Positions 6,737 through 14,659 of a stretch of DNA of 36,438 nt are shown here, one piece after another (positions within the stretch are counted from its first letter, which is position 1; each line of letters begins with the position of its first letter). The stretch lies in contig NZ_BCUS01000062.1 in NCBI RefSeq assembly GCF_001591345.1, positions 1 to 36,438 on the forward strand, read 5' to 3'. Made by a program: the position numbers and the translations under genes. This DNA comes from Variovorax boronicumulans NBRC 103145. GTDB lineage: Bacteria > Pseudomonadota > Gammaproteobacteria > Burkholderiales > Burkholderiaceae_C. The notes under the pieces are model-generated. The model saw nothing but the letters and a program-made list of their open reading frames with translations, did not search any database and was not told where the DNA came from.

Positions 6737-8335
6737 TCAAAGTTCGATGGGGCCGTAGCCGTCCATCGGTTGGAAGCGGACGCGGGCGTTCACGGGGATC
6801 TGCCCCGCACGGTCCAGGTGGTGGGTGGCGACCGACGCGATCACGGGGTAGCCGCCGGTGAGCGGGTGGTCGGCCAGGAACAGCACGGGCTGGCCGCTGG
6901 GCGGCACCTGGATCGAACCGCGCGCCGTGCCTTCGCTGGGCAGCTCGGCGCTGTTGGCGCGCACCAGAGGCTCTTCGCCGTTCAGGCGGATGCCGACGCG
7001 GTTCGACTGCGGTGTCACCGACCACGGCTGGCTGCACAGGCGCTCGACGGCGTCGGCGGTGAACCAGTCGGTGCGCGGGCCGAGCACGATGTCGAGCACG
7101 ACTTCATCCTGCAAGGTGGGCAGGTCGGTCGGCGGTGCTTCGTTGGCACCGACGACTGCGCCGGTGGCGACGCTGCGCACAGGCAGCACATCGCCCGCGA
7201 CCACAGCCGGCGGGCCGATGCGGGCCAGCGTGTCGGTCGCGCAGCTGCCGAGCACGGGCGTCACGGCAAAGCCGGCGCGCACGGCCAGGTAGCTGCGGAT
7301 GCCGGCGACGGGCTCGCCGACAGTGACGGTGTCGCCGTCGGCCAGTGCGACCGGCTGGTAACGCGGCAGCGGCCATTGCGCGCCGTCGGCACGGGTCAGC
7401 ATGAGCGGGCCGTCGGCGCCGGTGACGGCGATCACTGCGTTGCCGCGGCAGACGAACTGGAAGCCGCCGTAGGCGAGCTCCAGGCAGGCCACGTCCGACG
7501 CATTGCCGACCAACCGGTTCGCCGCCTGCAGCGAGCGCTGGTCCATCGCACCGGAGGCGGACACGCCCTGCCGCGCCTGGCCATGGCGACCGCCGTCCTG
7601 CCACAGCGCTTGCAAGCCAGCGGCGCGAACTTCGAACGCGCTGTCGCCATCAACGGCCACGGGCGCGGGCGCTGCGACCACGGGCTCGACCACCGGCAAC
7701 GCCACCTTCAACGACGAGGCATCGACAAAGCGCACCGCATCGCCCGGCTGCAGCAGCGCCGGCGTTTCGCGCGACAGGTCCCACATGGGCGTGTCGGTCA
7801 CGCCGATGATCTGCCAGCCGCCGGGGCTGGCCTGCGGGTACACGCCGCTGAAGCTGCCCGCGAGGCCGACCGCGCCGGCCGGGATGCGGGTGCGCGGCAC
7901 CGCGCGGCGCGGCACGTTCAGGCTGGGGTGGCCGCCGCTCAGGTAGGCGAAGCCGGGCGCGAAGCCGGTGAAGGCGACGGTGTAGTCGCTGCCGGTGTGG
8001 CGGCGCACCAGCTCGTCGGGCGTGATGCCGAGCAGGCCGGCCACTTCGGCGATGTCTTCGCCGTCGTAGCGCACGGGGATCTCGATGCGCTTGTCGATGC
8101 GCGTCTCGCGGGCGTCGAGCGTTCGCTGGCGCACGGCGTGTGCCAGCGCAGCCGCCGACAGCACGGCGGGGCGGAAGGTGATGAGGATGGTGCGCGCGGC
8201 GGGCACCAGCTCGTCGATGCCGGCGACAGGCTCGGCGCGCAGCGAGGCCAGCAGCGCGAGGGTCTGCGCCAGGTCGTCGAGCTCGACCAGCACGGCATTC
8301 AGATTGACGCGAAGAAAGCGCATCGAGGTCGTCAT
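6737..8335 (-). CDS. pxpB-pxpC: 5-oxoprolinase subunits PxpB-PxpC fused (KipI-KipA type)
   Basis: A 532-residue fusion. Residues 1 to about 215 are the PxpB/KipI (AHS1) domain, with the diagnostic GFAPGFAYLSG and VPRRAVPRTRIPAG segments. A Pro/Ala/Val linker follows. Residues from about 235 are PxpC/KipA (AHS2), with GVSASGAMDQRSLQAANRLVGN and an RSYLAVRAG segment. PxpABC opens 5-oxo-L-proline to L-glutamate with ATP in the cytoplasm. In E. coli these are two proteins; fusion keeps their ratio fixed. The ATG at 8335 overlaps the pxpA stop (ATGA). The paired domains are homologous to the carboxyltransferase region of urea carboxylase, which matters because a biotin carboxylase gene follows. 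Confidence 0.93.
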   Translation of the reverse strand: MTTSMRFLRVNLNAVLVELDDLAQTLALLASLRAEPVAGIDELVPAARTILITFRPAVLSAAALAHAVRQRTLDARETRIDKRIEIPVRYDGEDIAEVAGLLGITPDELVRRHTGSDYTVAFTGFAPGFAYLSGGHPSLNVPRRAVPRTRIPAGAVGLAGSFSGVYPQASPGGWQIIGVTDTPMWDLSRETPALLQPGDAVRFVDASSLKVALPVVEPVVAAPAPVAVDGDSAFEVRAAGLQALWQDGGRHGQARQGVSASGAMDQRSLQAANRLVGNASDVACLELAYGGFQFVCRGNAVIAVTGADGPLMLTRADGAQWPLPRYQPVALADGDTVTVGEPVAGIRSYLAVRAGFAVTPVLGSCATDTLARIGPPAVVAGDVLPVRSVATGAVVGANEAPPTDLPTLQDEVVLDIVLGPRTDWFTADAVERLCSQPWSVTPQSNRVGIRLNGEEPLVRANSAELPSEGTARGSIQVPPSGQPVLFLADHPLTGGYPVIASVATHHLDRAGQIPVNARVRFQPMDGYGPIEL

Positions 8336-9102
8336 GCGGTGGTGGCCTCGGCGAAGGGGCGGATCGTCACGCCGGCCTGCACGAGCCGCTCGCGCACGCG
8401 GCGCGCCATCTCGACCGCGCCGGGGCTGTCGCCGTGCACGCAGATCGAATCGGCGCGGATGCGCACCACGCTGCCGTCGATGGCGGTGACGGTGCCTTCG
8501 TGGGCCAGCCGCAGCATGCGCTCGGCCACGTCGTTCGCGTCGTGCAGCACGGCGCCGGGTTCGCGGCGCGACACCAGCGTGCCCTGCGGGGTGTAGGCGC
8601 GGTCGGCAAAAGCCTCGGCCACCACGCGCAGGCCCTGGGCCTCGGCCCAGCCCACGAGCGGCGAGCCCGCGAGCGCGACGAGGACCAGGCTGGCGTCGAT
8701 CTCGCGCAGGGCGGCGATCACGTCGCGCGCCTGGCGCTCGTCGTGCGCGATGGTGTTGTACAGCGCGCCGTGCGGCTTCACGTAGCGCACCTCGGTGCCG
8801 GCCGCGGCGGCCAGGCCCTTCAGGGCGCCGATCTGGTAGATCACGTCGGCGCGCAGGTCGGCGCTGTCGACGTCCATGTTGCGGCGGCCGAAGCCGACGA
8901 GGTCGCGGTAGGCCACGTGGGCGCCCACGGCCACGCCGCGTTCCTTCGCCTGGCGCAGCGTGCGCAGGATGCCCGCGGGGTCGCCGGCGTGGAAGCCGCA
9001 GGCCACGTTGGCGCTGCTGACGATGTCGAGCATGGCGGCGTCGTCGCCCATGCGCCAGACGCCGAGGCTTTCGCCGAGGTCACTGTTCAAGTCGATGTTC
9101 AT
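8332..9102 (-). CDS. pxpA: 5-oxoprolinase subunit PxpA (LamB/YcsF family)
   Basis: A 256-residue protein starting MNIDLNSDLGESLG, the family signature. Other family marks are NVACGFHAGDP, VGAHVAYRDLVGFGRR, YVKPHGALYN and ICVHGDSPGAVEMA near the C-terminus; length is standard. PxpA is the hydrolase-like subunit that, with PxpBC, converts 5-oxoproline plus ATP and water to glutamate. The ATG at 9102 was chosen over longer frames because the conserved N-terminus starts exactly there and GGAG lies about eight bases upstream. The stop overlaps the PxpBC start by four bases, so the subunits are translationally coupled. Pyroglutamyl peptidase is 35 bases upstream, feeding the same substrate. Confidence 0.95.
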   Translation of the reverse strand: MNIDLNSDLGESLGVWRMGDDAAMLDIVSSANVACGFHAGDPAGILRTLRQAKERGVAVGAHVAYRDLVGFGRRNMDVDSADLRADVIYQIGALKGLAAAAGTEVRYVKPHGALYNTIAHDERQARDVIAALREIDASLVLVALAGSPLVGWAEAQGLRVVAEAFADRAYTPQGTLVSRREPGAVLHDANDVAERMLRLAHEGTVTAIDGSVVRIRADSICVHGDSPGAVEMARRVRERLVQAGVTIRPFAEATTA

Positions 9103-9137
9103 CGGGGTTCTCCGGCGTGCACGGCACGCCTCAGGAA

Positions 9138-9815
9138 TCAATGCAGCCGGCCGGCGGTTTCGCGCACGTCGTGGCGCACGGTGAGCGCGGTGCGGATCGC
9201 CACGCGGAAGGCCTCGACCTGCGCGGCCAGCGCCATGCTCGCCACGCCGGGTTTCGAGGCGGCCTGCTCGGGCAGGTAGGGCACGTGGACGAAGCCGCCG
9301 CGCGTGTGCGCCAGCGCCGGGCGCGTCGCGAGCCGGTGCATGAGCGCGTAGAAGATGTGGTTGCACACGAAGGTGCCGGCGCTGTTCGACACGGCCGCGG
9401 GCAGGCCCGCCGCGCGCATGTCGCGCACCATGGCCTTGATCGGCAGCGTCGAGAAGTAGGCCGCCGGGCCGTCCCTGACCACGGGCAGGTCGATGGGCTG
9501 CTGGCCGGCGTTGTCGGGAATGCGCGCGTCGTCGATGTTCAGCGCGGCGCGCTCCATCGAGATCTCGGTGCGCCCGCCCGCCGCGCCGATGCACAGCACC
9601 AGCTGCAGTGGCGGACCGATCAATGCAGCATCGAGCGTGTCGATGGCGCGGCCGAACACGCAGGGCAGCTGCACCGCCTGCACCACGGCGCCTTCGCAGG
9701 TCCAGCCATCGAGCGCGCGGGCGATCTCCCACGCGGGGTTGACCGGGTCGTTCTCGAAGGGCTCGAAGCCCGCGAGCAGCACGCGGCGTGCCTTGGCATC
9801 GGTGGCTGTGGTCAT
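9138..9815 (-). CDS. pcp: Pyroglutamyl-peptidase I
   Basis: A 225-residue cysteine peptidase of family C15. It removes N-terminal pyroglutamate from peptides in the cytoplasm, releasing 5-oxoproline for the PxpABC enzyme encoded next door. The family landmarks are visible: GFEPFENDPVNP at 16-27, ERAALNIDDARIPDN with catalytic Glu88, SAGTFVCNHIFY with nucleophile Cys151, and GFVHVPYLPEQ with His177. Spacing agrees with the Bacillus enzyme (Glu81, Cys144, His168). The ATG at 9815 begins ten bases after the DUF979 stop. The C-terminus is plain. Role and assignment are secure. Confidence 0.95.
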   Translation of the reverse strand: MTTATDAKARRVLLAGFEPFENDPVNPAWEIARALDGWTCEGAVVQAVQLPCVFGRAIDTLDAALIGPPLQLVLCIGAAGGRTEISMERAALNIDDARIPDNAGQQPIDLPVVRDGPAAYFSTLPIKAMVRDMRAAGLPAAVSNSAGTFVCNHIFYALMHRLATRPALAHTRGGFVHVPYLPEQAASKPGVASMALAAQVEAFRVAIRTALTVRHDVRETAGRLH

Positions 9816-9825
9816 GCGCGGTGCC

Positions 9826-10782
9826 TCAGCGGAACATCAGGAAGTACAGCAGGAAGATGTTGACCACCAGCAGCGCGGCCGCGGTGGGTATCTGCACCTT
9901 GATCACCGCGTTCTTGTCGGGCAGCTCCAGCAGGGCCGCGGGCACGATGTTGAAGTTGGCCGCCATCGGCGTCATGAGCGTGCCGCAGTAGCCCGAGAAC
10001 ATGCCGATGGCCGCCATCACGGCCGGGTCGCCGTGGTACACGCCCACCAGCACCGGCACGCCGACGCCGCCCGTCATCACCGGAAAGGCCGCGAAGCCGT
10101 TGCCCATGATGATGGTGAACAGGGCCATGCCCAGCACGTACACCGCGACGGCGACGAAGCGGATGTCCATGTTGATGTAGCTGGTGGTGATGTGCGCCAC
10201 CGCCTTGCCCACGCCGGCGTCGGAGAACACCAGGCCCAGCATGCCGAGCATCTGCGGCAGCACCACGGCCCAGCCGAGCGCGTCGGTCAGGCGGCGCGAC
10301 TCGCGCATGCCCTGCACGGGCGTCTCGCGCGTCAGCCAGCAGGCCAGCGCCAACGCCACCACGCAGCCGATGCCCAGGCTCACCAGCGTGGTGTTCTTGG
10401 GGTCGAGCAGCAGCGTGCCGCCGAGCTTGATGTGGCTCATGCCCACGGTGCCGATCACGGTGACCAGCGGAATCGCCAGGGCCGGAATGAACAGCTTGTT
10501 GCCCAGGCGCGTGGCGCTGGCCTGGTACTGCTCAGGGGTGGGTTCGCGGTGCTTGCCCGCGCCGACGCCGCGCAGGCCGGCAATGACGGCCATGCCGATC
10601 GCACCGGCGCCCACGAGCGCAGGCGGCAGCTTGTCGCCGACCAGGAAGACCAGTGCATAGATGCCCCAGAAGAGCGCGCTGGTGTAGCGCTTGGGGTGCT
10701 GGCGGTCGGCCAGCGTCATCACGGCCGTGACGGCAAGGATGAAGCCGACCAGGAGGTACAGGTGCTGGATCGAGAGAATCAT
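9826..10782 (-). CDS. DUF979 family membrane protein (candidate pyroglutamate or peptide transporter part)
   Basis: A 318-residue polytopic inner-membrane protein with about nine to ten hydrophobic segments, matching DUF979 in length and in segments such as LFWGIYALVFLVGDKLPP, a conserved MGNGFAAFPVMTGGVGVP and FSGYCGTLMTPMAANFNIVPAAL. It is always paired with DUF969 in operons holding pyroglutamyl peptidase and 5-oxoprolinase. The pair resembles two halves of an ion-transporter-like permease, so uptake of pyroglutamate or pyroglutamyl peptides is the usual inference; I know of no direct proof. It starts five bases after the DUF969 stop and is followed ten bases later by pcp, so it is firmly within the operon. 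Confidence 0.9.
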   Translation of the reverse strand: MILSIQHLYLLVGFILAVTAVMTLADRQHPKRYTSALFWGIYALVFLVGDKLPPALVGAGAIGMAVIAGLRGVGAGKHREPTPEQYQASATRLGNKLFIPALAIPLVTVIGTVGMSHIKLGGTLLLDPKNTTLVSLGIGCVVALALACWLTRETPVQGMRESRRLTDALGWAVVLPQMLGMLGLVFSDAGVGKAVAHITTSYINMDIRFVAVAVYVLGMALFTIIMGNGFAAFPVMTGGVGVPVLVGVYHGDPAVMAAIGMFSGYCGTLMTPMAANFNIVPAALLELPDKNAVIKVQIPTAAALLVVNIFLLYFLMFR

Positions 10783-10787
10783 GATGC

Positions 10788-11528
10788 TCAGCGTCCTTCC
10801 TTGGCGGGCACGGCGGTGGCGGGCACGTCGGCCTCTGCAGCGCCGCCCAACTCACGGGCCAGCGCCTGGTCGAGCCGGCGCAGGCGCCAGGCGTGGATGA
10901 TGAAAGCGGCAATGGCCGTGGGAATGCCCCACATCGCGATGTGCAGCGGCTCCACGTCGATGCCGGCTTCGTGCAGGAAGGTGGTCATGAGCACGATGGC
11001 GCCGAAGGCCACGAAGATGTCTTCGCCGAAGAACAGGCCCACGTTGTCGGTGGCCGCGGCATAGGCGCGCAGCTTGTGGCGGATGCGGTCGGGCAGCTTG
11101 CCGTAGCGTGTCTCGGTGGCGCCTTCGGCCATCGGCGCGAGCAGCGGACGCACCATCTGCGGATGGCCGCCCAGGCTGGTCAGGCCCATGGCCGCCGTGA
11201 GTTCGCGCGCCGCGAGGTAGACGATCAGCAGGCGGCCGGCGGTGGCCGACTTGATGCGGCTGATCCAGTTCTGTGCGTGCTGGCGCAGGCCGTGGCGCTC
11301 CAGCAGGCCGATCACTGCCAGCGGCAGAAGAATGATCAGCGGCAGGTTGCGCGTCTTGATGAAGCCGGTGCCGATGGCCGTGAGGATCGCCATCGGGCCG
11401 AAGCCGGCGGCGAACGCCGTGACGATGGCCGTGACGATCACCACCAGCATCGGATTGAAGCGCAGGATGAACCCCGCAATGATCACGGCCACGCCGATCA
11501 GCGGCCACAGGGGGACTTCAGGTGTCAT
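10788..11528 (-). CDS. DUF969 family membrane protein, first gene of the 5-oxoproline operon
   Basis: A 246-residue protein with several membrane helices, fitting DUF969: WPLIGVAVIIAGFILRFNPMLVV at the N-terminus, IKTRNLPLIILLPLAVIGLLERHGL, GLTSLGGHPQMVRPLLAPMAEGA and NVGLFFGEDIFVAFGAIVLM. The start was set at ATG 11528 (MTPEVPLWPL), with GAAAGA upstream, because the longer frame adds a Cys/His-rich stretch unlike the family. It is the partner of DUF979 and probably forms one transporter with it. As the promoter-proximal gene it faces the GntR regulator across a 284-bp intergenic region. Function in pyroglutamate or pyroglutamyl-peptide uptake is inferred from context only. Confidence 0.9.
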   Translation of the reverse strand: MTPEVPLWPLIGVAVIIAGFILRFNPMLVVIVTAIVTAFAAGFGPMAILTAIGTGFIKTRNLPLIILLPLAVIGLLERHGLRQHAQNWISRIKSATAGRLLIVYLAARELTAAMGLTSLGGHPQMVRPLLAPMAEGATETRYGKLPDRIRHKLRAYAAATDNVGLFFGEDIFVAFGAIVLMTTFLHEAGIDVEPLHIAMWGIPTAIAAFIIHAWRLRRLDQALARELGGAAEADVPATAVPAKEGR

Positions 11529-11603
11529 GGTTGGTCTTTCGTTGCAATGCAAAACACCGGTGCAGGGGCACCGGTGCGGTCGATTGATGCAAACCTCATG
11601 CCA

Positions 11604-11638
11604 ATGAATGAGCAATTCATTTCTTATGAATCACTCAT
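11604..11638. promoter_or_regulatory. Phased ATGAAT/ATTCAT inverted repeats (possible operator)
   Basis: ATGAAT at 11604, its inverse ATTCAT at 11615 and ATGAAT again at 11626 recur every 11 bases, about one helical turn. ATGAAT-5 bases-ATTCAT (11604-11620) is a perfect inverted repeat, and ATGA-5 bases-TCAT (11626-11638) is another. The regular phase suggests protein binding on one face of the DNA. Confidence 0.45.
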
Positions 11639-11642
11639 TTCA

Positions 11643-11659
11643 AACAAGTTGTTGAACAA
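11643..11659. promoter_or_regulatory. Probable FadR/FCD-type GntR operator
   Basis: TTGTTGAACAA at 11649-11659 is a palindrome around one central base and fits TNGTNNNACNA, the operator pattern of FadR-subfamily GntR regulators. A second overlapping palindrome, AACAAGTTGTT, lies at 11643-11653. The adjacent gene encodes an FCD-domain GntR regulator, so autoregulation and operon control are likely. Confidence 0.6.
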
Positions 11660-11812
11660 TTTCATGTAGTGTGCCCAACAACAGTGCCTGAATACCCCCA
11701 TGGAAACCCTGAAACGGGCGCGTTTCGGTGCACGGGCGCGGCGCGGCACGGGGGCCGTCTGTTACAACGCAGGCTCGCTGCGCCCCTCTCTTTTCCCCTC
11801 CGACCGACCGGC

Positions 11813-12508
11813 ATGACCCGACTGGATTCCCCCGCTTCCCCCATCTCGCCGGCCGCCGGCGCGCTCACGCTCAACGACCGCGTGGCCGAGCTGATCCGCC
11901 AGAAGATCGTGAAGGGCGAGTTCTCGCCGGGGCAGCGGCTGTCGGAGGCCGCGCTGGCCGACAGCCTGGAGATTTCGCGCAACACCCTGCGCGAGGTGTT
12001 CCGCACGCTGACCAAGGAAGGCCTGCTCAAGCACGCACCGAACCGCGGCGTGTTCGTGGCGGTGCCGAGCATCGCGTCGATCATCGACATCTACCGCGTG
12101 CGCCGGCTCATCGAGTGCCAGGCGCTGGCGCAGGCCTACCCGCGCCACCCCGCCAAGAAGCACATGCGCGAGGCGGTCGAGATGGCATTGAAATGCCGCG
12201 ACGCCGGCGACTGGCTGGGCGTGGGCACGGCCAACATGGAGTTCCACAAGGGCATCGTCGAGCTGGCCGACAGCGAGCGGCTGAACGTGCTGTTCGCCCA
12301 CATCCTGGTCGAGCTGCGGCTGGCCTTCGGGCTGCTGAAAGACCCGGAGTTCCTGCACGCGCCCTACGTGGACATGAACACGAAGCTCCTCGAGCTCATC
12401 GAGGCCGGCAAGTTCGCCGAGGGCTCGGCGGCGCTGAACGACTACCTGATCCACTCCGAGCGCATCGTGCTCGCCGTCTACGCGCGGCAGATGACGGACG
12501 TGGAATAG
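11813..12508 (+). CDS. GntR-family transcriptional regulator, FCD domain
   Basis: A 231-residue regulator. Residues about 20-88 form the winged helix-turn-helix (LNDRVAELIRQKI, GEFSPGQRLSEAALADSL, SRNTLREVFRTLTKEGLL, NRGVFV). The rest is an alpha-helical FCD ligand-binding domain, with conserved HKGIVELADSERL and a late Asp/His-rich helix (LNDYLIHSERIVL). The ATG at 11813 was chosen; the frame stays open upstream but that part lacks family features. It is transcribed away from the DUF969-to-carboxylase operon, and FCD regulators usually repress such adjacent catabolic operons until the substrate or a product binds. 5-Oxoproline or a pyroglutamyl peptide is a plausible effector (inference). 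Confidence 0.92.
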   Translation: MTRLDSPASPISPAAGALTLNDRVAELIRQKIVKGEFSPGQRLSEAALADSLEISRNTLREVFRTLTKEGLLKHAPNRGVFVAVPSIASIIDIYRVRRLIECQALAQAYPRHPAKKHMREAVEMALKCRDAGDWLGVGTANMEFHKGIVELADSERLNVLFAHILVELRLAFGLLKDPEFLHAPYVDMNTKLLELIEAGKFAEGSAALNDYLIHSERIVLAVYARQMTDVE

Positions 12509-12594
12509 GTCGCCCCGGGCTCCGCATCAACGCACCTGCGCGGGCGAGGTGCTGAAATAATGGTCACCCCGCCACCCCCACCGCCGGATGCGCC

Positions 12595-13221
12595 ATGACC
12601 CTGTCCGCCTACCTGCTGTTCCTGCCCGCCTGCTTCGCCATCAACATGGCGTTCGGCCCCAACAACCTGCTGTCGGTCACCAATGGCGCGAAGCACGGCG
12701 TGTCGCCGGCGGTCATCGCGGCGAGCGGCCGGCTCGTGGCCTTCGCGGTCATGATCGCCATCGCGGGCCTGGGCATGGGCGCGGTGCTGGTGGCGTCGGA
12801 GCTGGCCTTCGACGTCATCAAGTACATCGGCGCCGCGTACCTCGTGTGGATCGGCGTCCGGCTGCTGCGCGCGCCGGCGCCGCCCGCGCAGGTGCAGGCG
12901 CACGAGGCCGCACCGCCGTCGATGCGCGCGCTGGTGCGCCAGGAGTTCACGGTGGCGGCCGGCAACCCGAAGGCGATCCTGGTGTTCACCGCCTTCTTCC
13001 CGCAGTTCGTGGTGCCCGGCGCGTATGCGTCGAGCTACGTGCTGCTGGGCGTGACCTTCCTGGTGTTCGAGCTGGTCGCGATCGCGCTGTATGCGCTGCT
13101 CGGCGCGCGCATGCGTCGCCTGGCCAACGGCAGCCGCGCGATGCGCTGGTTCAACCGCGTGAGCGGCAGCATGATGGTCGGCTTCGGGCTGATCCTCGCG
13201 TTCACGCGCCGGCCTGCTTGA
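12595..13221 (+). CDS. LysE/RhtB-family amino-acid exporter
   Basis: A 208-residue inner-membrane protein with about six hydrophobic helices. LysE/RhtB features are the GPNN motif at residues 21-24 (MAFGPNNLLSVTNGAKHG, a variant of GPxx), a central loop with variable charged residues, and AAGNPKAILVFTAFFPQFV in the second half. Such proteins export amino acids or their analogues by proton antiport; the substrate cannot be read from the sequence. It lies 86 bases after the GntR gene on the same strand, so cotranscription is possible and would place the exporter under the same control. It converges with sdaA 19 bases further on; no strong terminator is seen between them. Confidence 0.9.
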   Translation: MTLSAYLLFLPACFAINMAFGPNNLLSVTNGAKHGVSPAVIAASGRLVAFAVMIAIAGLGMGAVLVASELAFDVIKYIGAAYLVWIGVRLLRAPAPPAQVQAHEAAPPSMRALVRQEFTVAAGNPKAILVFTAFFPQFVVPGAYASSYVLLGVTFLVFELVAIALYALLGARMRRLANGSRAMRWFNRVSGSMMVGFGLILAFTRRPA

Positions 13222-13240
13222 GTGCCCGGCCGCGCGGCGG

Positions 13241-14659
13241 TCAGCACTCGACGATGTTCACGGCGAGGCCGCCGCGCGAGGTTTCCTTGTACTTGGTCTT
13301 CATGTCCGCGCCGGTCTGCATCATGGTCTGGATGACCTTGTCCAGCGACACGAAGTGCGAGCCGTCGCCGCGCAGTGCCATGCGCGCCGCGTTGATGGCC
13401 TTCACCGCGCCCATCGCGTTGCGCTCGATGCACGGGATCTGAACCAGCCCGCTGACCGGGTCGCAGGTCATGCCCAGGTTGTGCTCCATGCCGATCTCCG
13501 CGGCGTTCTCGACCTGGCCGGGCGTGCCGCCCATCACCGCGGCGAGCGCACCCGCCGCCATCGAGCAGGCGACGCCGACCTCGCCCTGGCAGCCGACCTC
13601 GGCGCCCGAGAGCGAGCCGTTCTTCTTGTAGAGGATGCCGATAGCGGCCGCGGTGAGCAGGAACTCGACCACGGCCTCGTCGCCCGCGCCGGGAAAGAAG
13701 CGCTGGTGGTAATGCAGCACTGCCGGGATCACGCCCGCCGCGCCGTTGGTGGGCGCGGTGACCACGCGCCCGCCGGCCGCGTTCTCTTCGTTGACGGCCA
13801 TGGCGTACAGGTTGACCCAGTCCATCGCCGCGAGCGGGTCGGGCGCGGCCTGCGCGGTGCCGCTGCCCTGCAGCTGCCCGAACAGGTCGGCCGCGCGCCG
13901 CCGCACCTGCATGCGCCCGGGCAGGGTGCCGGTGCTCGCGCAGCCGCGGCGCACGGCGCCGGCCATCGCGTCCCACACCTGCAGCAGTTCCGATCGCACC
14001 TCGGCCTGCGGCCGCCACTGCGTTTCGTTGGCCATCATCAGCGCGGCGATCGACAGGCCCTGCGCGCGGCATTGCGCGAGCAGCTCCGCGCCGGTGTCGA
14101 AGGCGAAGGGCAGCGCGGCCGGTGCCGGGCGCTGCACGCCGGCTTCGTTGCGCACGCTCTCGCCCTGCGCATCGACGACGAAGCCGCCGCCGACCGAAAA
14201 GTAATCCGCCTCAGCCAAGGTCTGGCCCTGCGCGTCGAGCGCGATGAAGCGCAGGCCGTTCGGGTGCCGGGGCAGGCTCTTGCGCAGGAAGAGCAGGTGC
14301 TCCTTCTCGTCGAAGGCCACGGCGTGCGTGCCGAGCAGGTGCAGGCGCCGCTCGCGTCGGATGGCCGCGATGGCGGGCTCGATGGTGTCGGGGTCGATCC
14401 GGTCCGGCCGGTGGCCTGCGAGCCCGAGCAGCACGGCGCGGTCGGTGCCGTGGCCGCGGCCGGTGGCACTCAGCGAGCCGTACAGCTGCGTCACCAGCGC
14501 GGTCACCTGCGGCAGCAGGCCCCGCGATTGCAGCAGGCAGGCGAACTGCCGCGCCGCGATCATCGGCCCGACCGTGTGCGAGCTCGAAGGGCCGATGCCG
14601 ATCTTGAACAGATCGAAGGCGCTGACCGGCGTCGAAGGCGCCTTCGCCGTACCCGTCAC
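13241..14659 (-). CDS. sdaA: L-serine ammonia-lyase (single-chain, iron-sulfur type)
   Basis: A 472-residue L-serine dehydratase, which converts L-serine to pyruvate and ammonia in the cytoplasm using an oxygen-sensitive [4Fe-4S] cluster. The beta-type domain near the N-terminus has IGPSSSHTVGPM. The C-terminal catalytic domain has APTNGAAGVIPAVL and cluster cysteines Cys357, Cys399 and Cys410. The C-terminal Cys472 is the tail residue that sits on the cluster in the Legionella enzyme, and the spacing between these four cysteines is the same. The GTG start at 14659 was chosen: it overlaps the stop of the upstream binding-protein gene (GTGA) and gives a normal length. sdaA is thus translationally coupled to an ABC importer, which implies that the imported compound yields serine. 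Confidence 0.95.
   Translation of the reverse strand: MTGTAKAPSTPVSAFDLFKIGIGPSSSHTVGPMIAARQFACLLQSRGLLPQVTALVTQLYGSLSATGRGHGTDRAVLLGLAGHRPDRIDPDTIEPAIAAIRRERRLHLLGTHAVAFDEKEHLLFLRKSLPRHPNGLRFIALDAQGQTLAEADYFSVGGGFVVDAQGESVRNEAGVQRPAPAALPFAFDTGAELLAQCRAQGLSIAALMMANETQWRPQAEVRSELLQVWDAMAGAVRRGCASTGTLPGRMQVRRRAADLFGQLQGSGTAQAAPDPLAAMDWVNLYAMAVNEENAAGGRVVTAPTNGAAGVIPAVLHYHQRFFPGAGDEAVVEFLLTAAAIGILYKKNGSLSGAEVGCQGEVGVACSMAAGALAAVMGGTPGQVENAAEIGMEHNLGMTCDPVSGLVQIPCIERNAMGAVKAINAARMALRGDGSHFVSLDKVIQTMMQTGADMKTKYKETSRGGLAVNIVEC

Larger units (their letters stand above)
11529..11812. promoter_or_regulatory. Divergent promoter region between the 5-oxoproline operon and its GntR regulator
   Basis: A 284-bp intergenic region with an AT-rich core at about 11600-11670 in an otherwise GC-rich window. 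It must carry promoters for the operon (-) and for the regulator (+). The core holds several inverted repeats, listed separately. No confident -35/-10 pair is called. Confidence 0.75.

Noticed and set aside
6674..8596. 640-codon + strand frame opposite PxpBC, and a 599-codon one at 5062-6861
   Set aside because: Same shadow effect; composition is skewed to Arg, Ala, Gly and His and the opposite strand carries full conserved enzymes.
8332..9732. PxpA as a 466-residue protein
   Set aside because: The upstream 210 residues are Arg/Ala-rich antisense-like sequence overlapping pcp; the conserved PxpA N-terminus begins exactly at ATG 9102 behind GGAG.
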